From NCBI GenBank assembly GCA_964369385.1, contig CAYJEY010000007.1:1-64000 (forward strand): DNA of 64,000 bases. The letters run 5' to 3'. This document shows positions 17,801 to 25,896 of this stretch, in pieces (positions within the stretch are counted from its first letter, which is position 1; every line of letters starts with the position of its first letter). The stretch is from CALVGQ01 sp964369385. GTDB taxonomy: Bacteria; Bacillota_I; Bacilli_A; Erysipelotrichales; Erysipelotrichaceae. A program made the position numbers and the translations under genes. The notes below the pieces were generated by a model, which made no database searches, was not told where the DNA came from, and saw nothing but the letters and a program-made list of their open reading frames with translations.

Positions 17801-20407
17801 TATCTAACTTCGCAACCGATAAAAGTCGAAGCTAGTGTAACACCAAAAGCAGTAGTAATTACTGTGGCGGATGAAACAATTGAATTTGGACAAACGCCAA
17901 CATTTGAAATTGCATCAATTGATGGACTAATTGATGCGAATGATTTAGGTATTGTAAGTGCTACTTATATTGGAGAAGTACCTACATCAGTAGATAGCTA
18001 TCCAAATCAAATTGAGGCAACATATACAGCTAACACAAACTATAAAGTAAGCGTAGTAAATGCAGATTATACAATCACAAAATCAACTGGAAGACCAGAA
18101 GGTGGCGAAGTGAGTGTACCAGAAGTAAATGGTACATATAACGGAAGTGAATATGAGTTAAGTGTAGAAGGTTTACTGGAAGGTGATGAAGTGTGGTACT
18201 CAGTAGATGGAGAAGAATACACAAAAACCCCACCAACAGTAACAGATGTAGATGGATCATTGCCAAATATTACAGTGAAAGTCACAAATCCAAGTTATGG
18301 AGATGTGAATGTAGATACATCAATTACAGTTACAGCAAAAGAAGTAGTAATCACTGTAGCAGATGAGACAATCGAATTTGGACAAACACCGACATTTGAA
18401 ATTGCATCAATTGATGGACTAATTGATGCGAATGATTTAGGTATTGTAAGTGCTACTTATATTGGAGAAGTACCTACAGATGCAAACGTATATGTAAATA
18501 AAGTAAGTGCAACATATACAGCTAACACAAACTATAAAGTAAACGTAGAAAATGGTGATTTTACAATCACAAAAACTAATATTACAGTTGTTAATCCTGA
18601 GAATGAATTAAATCCATATGATTTAAGTGAATCTAAAGAGTATGATGGTTCAATTCTAGATTTTAATGAAGAAATATTAATATTTGAAGGAGTAGATGGA
18701 AGTATTACTCCAGATAGTGTTGAATATTTTGTGAAAGATCAAGAAGGTAATTGGCAACCTGTGGATGAAAAAGACATCAATGCAAAAGATGTAAAAGACA
18801 CAAATGAATACAAAGTTGTGGTTAAAAAAGAGAATTATGAAGATGTTGAAATTGAGTTTACTCTATCAGTAACTCCTCGTAACTTAACAATTAGCGTAAA
18901 TGATGATTCAAAAGTATATGGAGTTCAAGATAACCTTGGTTACCAGGGTTATGAAATTACAAGTGGATCAATAGTTGAATCAGAAGAATTATTAATAGAT
19001 GTAGTGCGTCAAGAAATCGGTGTAGAGCATGGGAAACTCGATGTAGTTGGAACATATTTAGAAAAACTATCGGCTCTAGTAGAAGCCGGGCTAAATACAG
19101 ATTTATCAAACTATGAAGTCACTGTAATTAATGGTGATTATGTAATTGAGAAGGCAGATGTTGTGATCGAGTCAATTACTCCAGAAGATCCTGAACTTGA
19201 AGATGGTGAAATCGATTCAGATGACTCCCTCTTTACAAAAGTATACGATGGAACACCGCTTGTATTCACACAAGAAGATATTAAATTGTCTTATAATGGT
19301 GAAGAATTAAGTGATTACACAGTAAGATACTATTTAGATGAAGAGTGTACAATTGAAGTCACTTTAGAAGAGCTAAGTGTTCTTAATGTAAAAGATACAA
19401 AAGAAATTCATGTAGTGATTTCTAAAGATAACTTCAACACATTAAAGACAAGCTTTACTATGGAAGTAACACGTCGTCCAGTAGTAATCAAAGTAGGGGA
19501 CTCAAACACAAAAGAAGGTGTAAGCCTGTCAACTACTTATCTTGCTACACTGGCTGATATGGCAATTACTAATGCAACTACAACTGCTAAAGGTAATGCT
19601 ATTATCACAGAAGGTGATCTAGGAACTGCATCAGTACTTATTGATGCAAGTATATATGGAGTAGTAGGTAATTATGTGGACCATGTAGGGCTAACTTTCA
19701 TGGTTAAAGATGAAATGATTACACTTGGCCATGGTGAGCCAAGTCACTTAATCAATGATAACTATGATGTAATGGTGCACTATGGAAACTTAAATATCAT
19801 TAAGGAAATTCCAGTAATCACACCATTACCAGAGGAAACGACAAGTACAACTACAACAACGACAACAGCAACTAGCACGACAACGACAACTGGGTCGGAT
19901 GAAATGACAACAATAGAGCAACAAGGGAGTACTTCGACTACAAATCCTATGCCTACTCAACCTACACAACCAACTGAGGTTAAAGGTGAGTCGGAAGAAG
20001 AACGAGGAATCATTGAAGAAGTATTTGAAAGTATCTTTGGTGAAGAGGAGACACCATTATTTGGAAGTAGTGCACACTGGTCGTTATTCAACCTACTTGT
20101 CGCACTCTTCTCTACAATCATTAGCCTAGGCTTAATTGTAGACTTATTGAGAAAAAACAAAGAGGAAGAAGAAAATAGTGAACATGTGGTACATGATAAA
20201 AGGTTACTACGTTTCACAAGTATACTCGTGGCTTTTGTATCAATCATCCTATTCGTTGTGACACAAAACACAAAACTTCAAGTTGCATGGTTAGATCAAT
20301 GGTCAATTCTGTTCTTAATAATTATGATTATTCAAATCAGCATTGCACTTTTCTCAAAACGTGAAGTTGATGAAGAAGAAAAACCATTGGACTACAATGC
20401 AATGTAA
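14894..20407 (+). CDS. 1837-residue surface protein with VWA and MBG domains
   Basis: Order of parts: a signal peptide (to about residue 35, cleavage near VDANES); a Ser/Thr/Gln-rich stalk to about 150; a beta domain; a VWA domain at about 315-490 with the metal site DRSGSM near residue 323, a threonine in GGTNYT and SDGQP; an MBG/InlB-like region (YEFLGWTI near 775); several MBG-type beta domains, two of them nearly identical; a Thr-only spacer; and a C-terminal anchor. The anchor has no LPxTG. It has three hydrophobic helices (about WSLFNLLVALFSTII, LRFTSILVAFVSIILF, WSILFLIIMIIQISIALF) with charged loops. VWA domains with an intact metal site usually bind proteins, often as adhesins. The giant protein at 33377 ends in the same way. 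Prepilin-like genes follow. Confidence 0.85.
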   Translation: MKLFDYNFKIFRKALIILLVGTLCFQVINLPVDANESTTQTSEETQEVTSHETTSTISNTTIEVSDSNALHTQTTQNSGSSEDTSTTSKPTTEGSDSNEQHVQTTQSAGSTALSSTTSTQTETTLSEDALSTQTTTQVQELQTEGFSFHSDEIRGSGTASDPYVMTAGETKTVTYNFGYAPDKREHTVLRFFMNTTAGVSSSVAKFSSPDGRYVGVGFTNMFLHYAYDEEDTKATVVVEAKEAGIIELRFEHNYTVTSIYVVVEDDRPSDEVIPQPSEDGIEPGTVSIDKKSAWVDSTKGQADITFALSGIPVETGTDVIIVLDRSGSMVENPTNWETAKSSVNTLIDGLLVEGANNRIAFVPFTGEGEAYDPNTYELDVVGSRAFTYDATSLKQYITNMEAIGGTNYTSALTKALEYAHETTGNGRALHVIMISDGQPGISGNGTGDTKWNGTIQAAELEELGAVVHTVAINVGGVISESGQNLLNNKIKSTEGLYFILNDVGELSQVLDQIEDQIKFAATDAVLTDVISEEFEIDMARFPDGVLPEGITIEGNTVTVDIGTISSDEKTVTIPIKLKDLSLAEGIYQTNDSAKLNYIDVDGNPAKKDDTTPIDNPDIEKPSLPVGKGYISIEYYLVNDSGQFINVDGIVVSKEFAVKFIREFAHEGSTKLNMGTYTVNGDDFLPVGYEIYTESLSFPVSYSRDITDVEVMHTVQFLVTEAPIVEYTIQYFDENETQFTELSPTTYIVGETTHLPQAMDMDKLRPGYEFLGWTITNMPEDVDYKTEISNTQTGNQIFYANWQRDLSQWHTLNYRVEYYVNNEMDSSKDVVGEEVLTSVTAVNVSNAEIEKSFDGYLVDYYSINGERVSELPKTVTDEAIIRVYYVDDLSKQLSVSATGYEGVYDGNAHDVLVGLPSATSKDGSTLIGEPTFYVSNSLNGEYVPLADFDMLTLKNVEDKVSIYVKAELEGYLTSQPIKVEASVTPKAVVITVADETIEFGQTPTFEIASIDGLIDANDLGIVSATYIGEVPTSVDSYPNQIEATYTANTNYKVSVVNADYTITKSTGRPEGGEVSVPEVNGTYNGSEYELSVEGLLEGDEVWYSVDGEEYTKTPPTVTDVDGSLPNITVKVTNPSYGDVNVDTSITVTAKEVVITVADETIEFGQTPTFEIASIDGLIDANDLGIVSATYIGEVPTDANVYVNKVSATYTANTNYKVNVENGDFTITKTNITVVNPENELNPYDLSESKEYDGSILDFNEEILIFEGVDGSITPDSVEYFVKDQEGNWQPVDEKDINAKDVKDTNEYKVVVKKENYEDVEIEFTLSVTPRNLTISVNDDSKVYGVQDNLGYQGYEITSGSIVESEELLIDVVRQEIGVEHGKLDVVGTYLEKLSALVEAGLNTDLSNYEVTVINGDYVIEKADVVIESITPEDPELEDGEIDSDDSLFTKVYDGTPLVFTQEDIKLSYNGEELSDYTVRYYLDEECTIEVTLEELSVLNVKDTKEIHVVISKDNFNTLKTSFTMEVTRRPVVIKVGDSNTKEGVSLSTTYLATLADMAITNATTTAKGNAIITEGDLGTASVLIDASIYGVVGNYVDHVGLTFMVKDEMITLGHGEPSHLINDNYDVMVHYGNLNIIKEIPVITPLPEETTSTTTTTTTATSTTTTTGSDEMTTIEQQGSTSTTNPMPTQPTQPTEVKGESEEERGIIEEVFESIFGEEETPLFGSSAHWSLFNLLVALFSTIISLGLIVDLLRKNKEEEENSEHVVHDKRLLRFTSILVAFVSIILFVVTQNTKLQVAWLDQWSILFLIIMIIQISIALFSKREVDEEEKPLDYNAM
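17900..18478. repeat. Pair of 87-base perfect direct repeats in the surface-protein gene
   Basis: 17900-17986 and 18392-18478 are identical over 87 bases, 492 bases (164 codons) apart, within longer near-identical MBG units. The synonymous positions also match, so the duplication or gene conversion is recent. Confidence 0.85.
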
Positions 20408-20469
20408 GTTCATAGCGCAAGTTTAATACCAAACCAAATTCAATACCAATATTGTTTAATGGAATTTAG

Positions 20470-20526
20470 ACCCACCCAGGTAGATGAGAGAAGTAAGACT
20501 TCACCTCTCAATAGGGTGGGTTTTAT
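20470..20526 (+). terminator. Terminator of the 1837-residue surface protein gene
   Basis: CCCACCC (20471-20477) pairs with GGGTGGG (20514-20520), with a second pairing of GAGAG with CTCTC inside, and TTTTATT follows. Confidence 0.75.
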
Positions 20527-20610
20527 TCTGTTTAAGTAAAAATGATAGAAAGAAGGACGTGATGGTATTTGTTCAAGAGTGTATTGAAACGGGTGAAAAA
20601 GTCTCGTAAA

Positions 20611-20666
20611 AACAAGTGGTTACTTACTTTAGATTTAAAAAACAAGAGGTTACTTACTTTTGATTA
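20611..20666. repeat. Tandem 26-base direct repeats upstream of the prepilin promoter
   Basis: 20611-20636 and 20641-20666 differ at three positions, with a 30-base period (about three helix turns). The core GGTTACTTACTTT is in both. They abut the -35 box at 20668, as activator sites do. Confidence 0.65.
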
Positions 20667-20667
20667 A

Positions 20668-20696
20668 TTGACTTTAGTAAAGAAATATGATATATT
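20668..20696 (+). promoter_or_regulatory. Promoter of the prepilin genes
   Basis: TTGACT, 17 bases, TATATT, preceded by TATGA. The 11 bases TATGATATATT (20686-20696) are identical to those at 33261-33271, before the giant surface-protein gene. Confidence 0.7.
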
Positions 20697-20750
20697 GTCG
20701 TAGTTTTAAAATATAAAAAAGCTATTTTTAAGAGTATAATGGGGGATGTT

Positions 20751-21284
20751 ATGAATTTATTTAAGGAGAAAAACAATAAAGGTTTTACTTTAGTGGAATT
20801 GGTTATAGTAATTGCTATAATCGCTGTACTAGCAACAGTAATCTCAACACAATACCTACAATATGTCGAGAGAACTCGACAAGCAAACGATGTTCAAGTT
20901 GCAACACAAATTATGCGTGCAACTACAGCGGTAATGAATGACCCGAACAATGGACTTCCGTCAGGTACAAACTTTACAGTTACTTGGCATTCAGTGGATG
21001 ATGATTCAGTAGTTGTTGGATGGAGGAGTGAGGGAACTATAGAGGTAGATCCTGATGTAACTTCTTATGAAGCAGCAATAAGAGATGCTATGAGATTGCC
21101 ACTGCTTGATGTTATGGGCTGGTATGATACATCAAAAACTAACCAATGGATTGGACAACTCGGTGAATCGAAAGTTGCTTTAGAAACGGATTTTACTTTT
21201 ACAATTAACTCTTCGAGTGGAGAAATATCAGGTATTCCCCAAGAGTGGTTGGATATGGGCGTAAATGCAGGACAAGGGGGATAA
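20751..21284 (+). CDS. Type IV prepilin-like protein
   Basis: A 177-residue protein. It has a short basic leader ending NNKG, then FTLVELVIVIAIIAVLATVIS: cleavage after glycine, F at +1, E at +5, then a hydrophobic stem, as in class III prepilins and pseudopilins. YVERTRQANDVQVATQIM continues the helix. I place the start at 20751 because GGGGGAT is correctly spaced; an upstream ATG at 20739 has no such site. Processing needs a prepilin peptidase, and assembly needs a PilB/PilC-type motor; none is in the window. The second prepilin gene follows with a one-base gap. The globular domain is not recognised. Confidence 0.85.
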   Translation: MNLFKEKNNKGFTLVELVIVIAIIAVLATVISTQYLQYVERTRQANDVQVATQIMRATTAVMNDPNNGLPSGTNFTVTWHSVDDDSVVVGWRSEGTIEVDPDVTSYEAAIRDAMRLPLLDVMGWYDTSKTNQWIGQLGESKVALETDFTFTINSSSGEISGIPQEWLDMGVNAGQGG

Positions 21285-21285
21285 A

Positions 21286-21864
21286 ATGTTTAAAATTAAA
21301 AATAATATTGTAAATGAAAATAAAGGTTTTTCAATGGTTGAACTTGTTATAGTTGTTGCAATAATACTTGTATTGGCAACAGTTCTGATCCCGCAGTATA
21401 CCGCATATGTAGAACGTTCAAGAGAATCCAATGATCTTGAAATTGCAACATCAATTATGGATGCGACGATGACGGCAATTGCAGATCCGGAAAATGAAAT
21501 TCCTTCAAACGCCTTGATTAGAGTCGCGTGGTTAACTGCAAATGGTGGTCAATCTATAGAGGTGGGGTCAGCGCACGATTCCAACTTACGAGGAATTAAT
21601 CATTCTAATGGACTTTCTTTGGTGGATAATCTTCAAAATGCGATTGAAGCAATTATTACACAGGGAGATACTATAGGGGCATTATCTGAAGCAGGAAAAA
21701 AACAACATTTTGTCTTCAGGGTTGATGTCGATAGCGGTATAATTGAAGTGGCTGGTGAAAATCCATCCCCTGCTGCAAATGGATGGAATGCAGGAAGTAA
21801 TCTTTGGGTTTCTGAAATTGGGGTGAATGCTCCTTTAAGCGATGAATTCTATTTCCATTATTAA
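21286..21864 (+). CDS. Second type IV prepilin-like protein
   Basis: A 192-residue protein with leader NENKG, mature start FSMVELVIVVAIILVLATVL (E at +5), and YTAYVERSRESNDLEIATSIMDA matching the first prepilin through the long helix. The globular parts differ. The start at 21286 is supported by GGGGGAT inside the end of the first gene; an in-frame ATG at 21265 is less likely. The pair could form the subunits of one pseudopilus or act as envelope proteins anchored by their helix. The ending NLWVSEIGVNAPLSDEFYFHY (split at DEF) is not known to me. A terminator follows at 21916. Confidence 0.85.
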   Translation: MFKIKNNIVNENKGFSMVELVIVVAIILVLATVLIPQYTAYVERSRESNDLEIATSIMDATMTAIADPENEIPSNALIRVAWLTANGGQSIEVGSAHDSNLRGINHSNGLSLVDNLQNAIEAIITQGDTIGALSEAGKKQHFVFRVDVDSGIIEVAGENPSPAANGWNAGSNLWVSEIGVNAPLSDEFYFHY

Positions 21865-21915
21865 TTATAATAAAAGGGATGAGTATAGTTTACTTTTAAG
21901 ATAATACATGTAAAA

Positions 21916-21956
21916 AACGCTCTTAATTGCATAAGTCGATTAAGAGTGTTTTTTTA
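21916..21956 (+). terminator. Terminator of the prepilin operon
   Basis: A perfect or near-perfect 12-base stem (21916-21927 with 21939-21950; one G-T), then a run of T. Confidence 0.9.
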
Positions 21957-22024
21957 TAGTATGATTTGTGTGTAAAGAATTATATAGATATAGTATAATT
22001 AAGGGGAAATTAGGAGGGAAAATC

Positions 22025-22843
22025 ATGAGTTGTAAAAATTGTGGAAAAGAAATAAGCCAAGAAAGTGAGTTTTGCCCTGAATGTGGATCCTTAGTAAACA
22101 AGAAAAAAGAAAATAAATGGATGGGAATAATTCAAAAGTTCCTTGGCTTAGATCGTCGTATCTTAGCTGGGATTGGAATTGGATTTGTAGTTGTGTTGAT
22201 TGTTTTTGCACTATCAATGAATAGTGGACCAAAAATCACTGAAGGATTAGTTATTGAAGATGGAATACTAAATGAATATCCAGGTGATGATAAAACGATT
22301 GTACTGCCCGAGGGTGTGAGTAGAATATCGCAAAATGTGTTTTATCATGCGGATTTAACTTCTATTGAATTTCCAGAGTCACTCGTGGTAATTGACCATC
22401 GCTCTTTTACAGGAAATCAATTGAATGAGGTGACCATACCTAGTTCGGTGGCATTGATCGGAAGCCAAGCATTTCATGATAACCAAATCAGTGAAATTGA
22501 CTTACCTGAGGGACTTACAATGATAAGTGATAGTGCGTTTAGAGACAATGTGCTTAAAGTAGTATCGATACCAGGCACTGTCGAGTGGATTGGAGATTAT
22601 GCATTTGCCCAGAATCAAATTAATAAGCTTGAAATTTTTCCAAATACATTTTATATTGGTGCACATGCCTTTGAAGGAAATCAACTTACAGAGGTGGTCA
22701 TTTCATCAAGTGTAGAATTTATTGGTGAGGCTGCATTTGCCGACAATCCTGAGTTAACACGTATCAAAATTTATCAAAGTGAAGATAGTATTTTAGGTAG
22801 CCCATGGGGTGCAGAAGATGCTATAATTGAGTGGAGTAATTAG
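22025..22843 (+). CDS. Zinc-ribbon, single-helix, BspA-type leucine-rich repeat protein
   Basis: A 272-residue protein. An N-terminal zinc ribbon (CKNCGKEISQESEFCPECG) faces the cytoplasm. One membrane helix is at about 47-67, followed by five or six LRR_5 units of the form F..N.L..v.iP.sv..IG..AF, outside the cell. BspA-type repeats occur in surface adhesins and in many host-associated bacteria. The start is the ATG at 22025, which directly follows GGAGGG; in-frame upstream codons lack a site. The aldo/keto reductase gene begins 14 bases later, so they may share a transcript. The ligand is unknown. Confidence 0.85.
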   Translation: MSCKNCGKEISQESEFCPECGSLVNKKKENKWMGIIQKFLGLDRRILAGIGIGFVVVLIVFALSMNSGPKITEGLVIEDGILNEYPGDDKTIVLPEGVSRISQNVFYHADLTSIEFPESLVVIDHRSFTGNQLNEVTIPSSVALIGSQAFHDNQISEIDLPEGLTMISDSAFRDNVLKVVSIPGTVEWIGDYAFAQNQINKLEIFPNTFYIGAHAFEGNQLTEVVISSSVEFIGEAAFADNPELTRIKIYQSEDSILGSPWGAEDAIIEWSN

Positions 22844-22857
22844 AAAGAGGATAAGAC

Positions 22858-23676
22858 ATGAAACAATTTACTTTAAGCAATGATGTAAAAATGCCAGGTG
22901 TTGGGATTGGTGTTTGGCAGGCAGAACAAGGGGAAACTACTTGTAACGCAGTGAAGTGGGCAATTGAAGCAGGATATCGTCATATTGATGCTGCAATGAT
23001 TTATGGTAATGAGGTAAGTGTAGGGCAAGCAATTGCCCAAAGTAATGTTGCGCGTGAAGATTTATTTGTCACAACAAAATGTTGGAATGAAGATATTCGC
23101 CAAGGAAATGTAAGAGGCGCATTTGAAGCAAGCCTTGAACGTCTTGGATTAGATTATGTAGATTTATATTTGATTCACTGGCCAGCAACGGGGTATGAAA
23201 ATGCATGGTTAGTATTTGAAGAACTATATAAGGAAGGAAAAGTACGTGCTATCGGTATTAGTAACTTCCACAAGCATCATTATGAATCATTGATGAAAGT
23301 AGCTTCAATTACACCAATGGTAAACCAAATGGAAGTACATCCGAAATTCTCAAATAATGAATTAGTAGAGTTTTATAAAGAGAGAAATATTTTGGTTCAA
23401 GCATACAGTCCGTTAGGATCAACAGGAGCTTCGATTATTAATCACCCGGAAGTTCAAGAAATTGCAAAAAAACATAATAAAACAGGAGCACAAGTTGTGT
23501 TAAAGTGGAACTTACAACGCGATATCGTTGTTTTACCAAAATCGGTGACAAAACATCGTATTGAAGAAAATATCAATTTGTTTGATTTTGACTTAACAAA
23601 TGAAGATATGGATAAAATTAATGAATTAAATACTGATGAGCGTGTAGGGGCAAATCCAGATACATTTAATTTTTAA
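22858..23676 (+). CDS. Aldo/keto reductase
   Basis: A 272-residue NADPH-dependent TIM-barrel enzyme. The catalytic tetrad is complete: D44 (HIDAA), Y49 (MIYGNE), K74 (TTKCW) and H107 (LIHWP). LPKSVTKHRIEENI near the C-terminus is the NADP-binding segment. The best family match is the bacterial AKR5 group (2,5-diketo-gluconate or methylglyoxal reductase-like), which reduces small aldehydes and ketones in the cytosol. The physiological substrate is not evident. It is downstream of the LRR gene and ends before a region with a cre-like site. Confidence 0.9.
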   Translation: MKQFTLSNDVKMPGVGIGVWQAEQGETTCNAVKWAIEAGYRHIDAAMIYGNEVSVGQAIAQSNVAREDLFVTTKCWNEDIRQGNVRGAFEASLERLGLDYVDLYLIHWPATGYENAWLVFEELYKEGKVRAIGISNFHKHHYESLMKVASITPMVNQMEVHPKFSNNELVEFYKERNILVQAYSPLGSTGASIINHPEVQEIAKKHNKTGAQVVLKWNLQRDIVVLPKSVTKHRIEENINLFDFDLTNEDMDKINELNTDERVGANPDTFNF

Positions 23677-23746
23677 AAAATACTAAACCTAGAATATACA
23701 AAAAAATGGATTAATTTGTAATTTTAGGTTTTTCCTTTGTAAAAAA

Positions 23747-23798
23747 ATGTAAGCGGTTACTAAAAACTCTTGAGATTGTATTGAAAATTTAGTAAAAT
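23747..23798 (+). promoter_or_regulatory. Promoter of the phosphodiester operon with a cre-like site
   Basis: TTGAGA (23770-23775), 17 bases, TAAAAT (23793-23798). Just upstream, ATGTAAGCGGTTACT (23747-23761) fits the CcpA cre pattern TGNAANCGNWNNCW well. Because the site lies upstream of the -35 box, either activation or roadblock repression by CcpA is possible. CcpA itself is not in the window. Confidence 0.55.
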
Positions 23799-23889
23799 GA
23801 AAATGTTAAGAGATTGTTAAATTATGATTAGTGTTATTGATTTTATATACATAAAAGATATACTTAATTAGTAGTGAATGAGGGAAATT

Positions 23890-24717
23890 ATGATAAAACA
23901 AAATAAATTATTAAAAGATAGTATTACAAAGAATAAAACGTGTATTGCGGTTCACCGTGGAAGTTATGGTGGAAATATCTTGCAAAATACATTGTCTGCA
24001 TATAAAGCGGCAATGTTAAGTGGAGCTCATATGATTGAGATTGATGTTGCGGCATCAAAAGATGGAGTACTCTATGGGTTTCATACACATGTAGAAGAAA
24101 AAGTAGGGTTACCAAATGAACTACATCAAATGACAAGTAATGAAATTGAAGCTTTGAATTGTAAAAATATCTTAGGAGAAACTAGTGGTAGAACACTGTG
24201 TCGTTTTGAGGATGTGCTGAACAGTTTGAAGGGAAAATGCATGATTAATGTGGATCGCTCTTGGTTCTATTGGAAAGAAACGATTGCCATGATCGATAAA
24301 TGTGAAATGCAAGATCATGTCTTATTAAAAGCACCAGCAATGCCTGAGCGCTTGCAAGAACTTCAAGAGAGTGGTTCAAATGTTATGTTTATGGGAATTG
24401 TTAAAAGTATGGATGAAGTTGCCATGATGAAATCATATGATATTAACTTGGTTGCATTGGAACTTATTTTTGATAACTTACAACATGAACTTGTATTACC
24501 TGAGCAAATGGAACAGTTTAAAAATGAAGGACTTTATACATGGGTTAATGCGATTGATTTAGGAGATCGATTTAACTTATCTGGTGGACTTACTGATACA
24601 TTGGCGATTGAAGAATCGCAAGCAGACAATTGGGGGAAACTCATTGATATGGGGTTTGATATTATTCAAACTGATTGGCCTGCTATCTTAGCGTCTTATA
24701 TAAACAGCAGAAGCTGA
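23890..24717 (+). CDS. Glycerophosphodiester phosphodiesterase-like protein, cytoplasmic
   Basis: A 275-residue GDPD TIM-barrel protein. VHRGSYGGNILQNTLSAY has the first catalytic His-Arg (22-23) and the NT pair. IEIDVAASKDG carries metal ligands E50 and D52, and GFHTH carries the second histidine. IIQTDWP near the end is the usual D-x-P close. GDPD enzymes cut glycerophosphodiesters to glycerol 3-phosphate and an alcohol. No signal peptide is present, so it acts inside. It is the first gene of the import operon, which argues that the imported molecule is a phosphodiester. The start at 23890 follows GAGGG; ATG 23878 overlaps that site. Confidence 0.85.
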   Translation: MIKQNKLLKDSITKNKTCIAVHRGSYGGNILQNTLSAYKAAMLSGAHMIEIDVAASKDGVLYGFHTHVEEKVGLPNELHQMTSNEIEALNCKNILGETSGRTLCRFEDVLNSLKGKCMINVDRSWFYWKETIAMIDKCEMQDHVLLKAPAMPERLQELQESGSNVMFMGIVKSMDEVAMMKSYDINLVALELIFDNLQHELVLPEQMEQFKNEGLYTWVNAIDLGDRFNLSGGLTDTLAIEESQADNWGKLIDMGFDIIQTDWPAILASYINSRS

Positions 24718-24744
24718 GTATATACATTTTAAAGGAGAAAGAAA

Positions 24745-25830
24745 ATGAAAAAATTACTAGCATTACTTTTGGTACTCACTATGACTCTTGTGGGATGTTC
24801 TAGTGAACCAGCAACTTCTGAAGAAGGAACAGAAGGAGCAGGAGAAACTGCAGGAGAAACTGCAGGAGAAACAACTGAAGGAGAAAAGGTATCACTTGTA
24901 GTGTATACTAACTCGGGAACAGATGGTCGTGGAGACTGGTTAATTGAACAAGCTGCAACTGCAGGGTTTGACATTGAAGTAGTAAGCCTTGGAGCTGGAG
25001 AATTAACAAATCGTTTAGTAGCAGAAAAGAATGCTCAAATTGCAGATGTAGTTTGGGGATTAAGTGCAGTAGATTATGAAAAACTTAAAAAAGAAGATTT
25101 ATTAGTATCATATGAACCAACATGGGGAGCTGATGTAGATCCTGCTTATGGAGATCCAGATGGTTATTATTGGCCAATCGTAGTACAACCGCTTGGTTTT
25201 GCTTATGATCCATCACATGTAACTGATTTACAAGTAACTGACCTTACTGAATTAGCTACAAAAGTTCCTGGAGAATATCAAATTCATCCATTAACTGGTG
25301 GTACTGCTAAAACAACATTAAGCTCAATCTTAGCTCGTTACCCAGATCCAGAAGGAGAACATGGAGTTTCTGAAGAAGGTTGGGAAGTTGCAAAAGCTTA
25401 CATCCAAAATGGTTATACTACTTCTGATGGAGAAGCATATTGGGATAATGTAGTTAATGGAGAAATGCCTTATGTAAATATGTGGGGTAGTGGAATCCTA
25501 TTAAACGAAACAAACTATGAAACAGATTTCGAATTTATCTATCCAGAAATCGGTATGCCATTTGTAGTTGAACAACTTGCAGTATGTAACAACACTGATA
25601 AAGAAGCTGAAGCAATCGAATTTATTAACTGGATGGGAAGTGCTGAAGTTCAAGCTGCATTCTCAAACGAATTTGGTACAACACCAGCTCACCCTGATGC
25701 GTTAGCTCAAGCACCAGAAAATGTTCGTGTATTACTAGAAAACTGTAAACCACAAGAAATTGACTGGGGATTCATTGCTGAATACCAAGACGCTTGGATT
25801 GAAAAAGTTTCACTTGAGTACGTACAATAG
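24745..25830 (+). CDS. ABC importer substrate-binding lipoprotein (FbpA/AfuA/PhnS-type fold)
   Basis: A 361-residue lipoprotein. Lipobox LVGC (C18) is followed by an acidic Gly/Glu/Thr linker containing AGETAGETAGET, then a family 1 type binding domain beginning VSLVVYTNSGTDGR. IADVVWGLSAVDYEKL and YWPIVVQPLGFAYDPS are typical of the iron(III)/2-aminoethylphosphonate group. That group also includes AfuA, which was shown to bind hexose phosphates rather than iron. The lack of paired iron-binding tyrosines cannot be settled by eye. The flanking phosphodiesterase, glycosidase and mutase genes favour a sugar phosphate or phosphodiester as ligand. An attenuator hairpin follows, as is common after binding-protein genes. 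Confidence 0.85.
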   Translation: MKKLLALLLVLTMTLVGCSSEPATSEEGTEGAGETAGETAGETTEGEKVSLVVYTNSGTDGRGDWLIEQAATAGFDIEVVSLGAGELTNRLVAEKNAQIADVVWGLSAVDYEKLKKEDLLVSYEPTWGADVDPAYGDPDGYYWPIVVQPLGFAYDPSHVTDLQVTDLTELATKVPGEYQIHPLTGGTAKTTLSSILARYPDPEGEHGVSEEGWEVAKAYIQNGYTTSDGEAYWDNVVNGEMPYVNMWGSGILLNETNYETDFEFIYPEIGMPFVVEQLAVCNNTDKEAEAIEFINWMGSAEVQAAFSNEFGTTPAHPDALAQAPENVRVLLENCKPQEIDWGFIAEYQDAWIEKVSLEYVQ

Positions 25831-25841
25831 TTATAGAGTCA

Positions 25842-25872
25842 AAGCGGTGTAAAAATTTACACCGCTTCATTT
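25842..25872 (+). terminator. Intra-operon attenuator hairpin
   Basis: A perfect 12-base stem (25842-25853 with 25856-25867) and a weak T tract (CATTTTA), between the binding-protein and ATPase genes. It would keep the binding protein in excess over the membrane parts. Confidence 0.7.
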
Positions 25873-25896
25873 TAATAAATAGGAGTAGATAAAATT

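Larger units (their letters stand above)
20408..20750. other. Intergenic region before the prepilin genes
   Basis: It holds a terminator (20470-20526), two 26-base direct repeats at 20611-20636 and 20641-20666, and a good promoter at 20668-20696. Two overlapping short frames are present: 20562-20609 (15 residues) and 20569-20667 (32 residues, TTG start, with KNKWLLTLD and KNKRLLTFD in tandem). Neither can be called a gene with confidence. Confidence 0.5.

Noticed and set aside
17861..18580. Repeats in the VWA gene as a CRISPR-like array
   Set aside because: There are only two long copies, in frame, encoding protein domains, with no short regular repeat-spacer pattern.
14894..20407. LPxTG sortase anchor in the surface proteins
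   Set aside because: No LPxTG or variant followed by one helix and a basic tail was found in either giant protein; both end in three helices.
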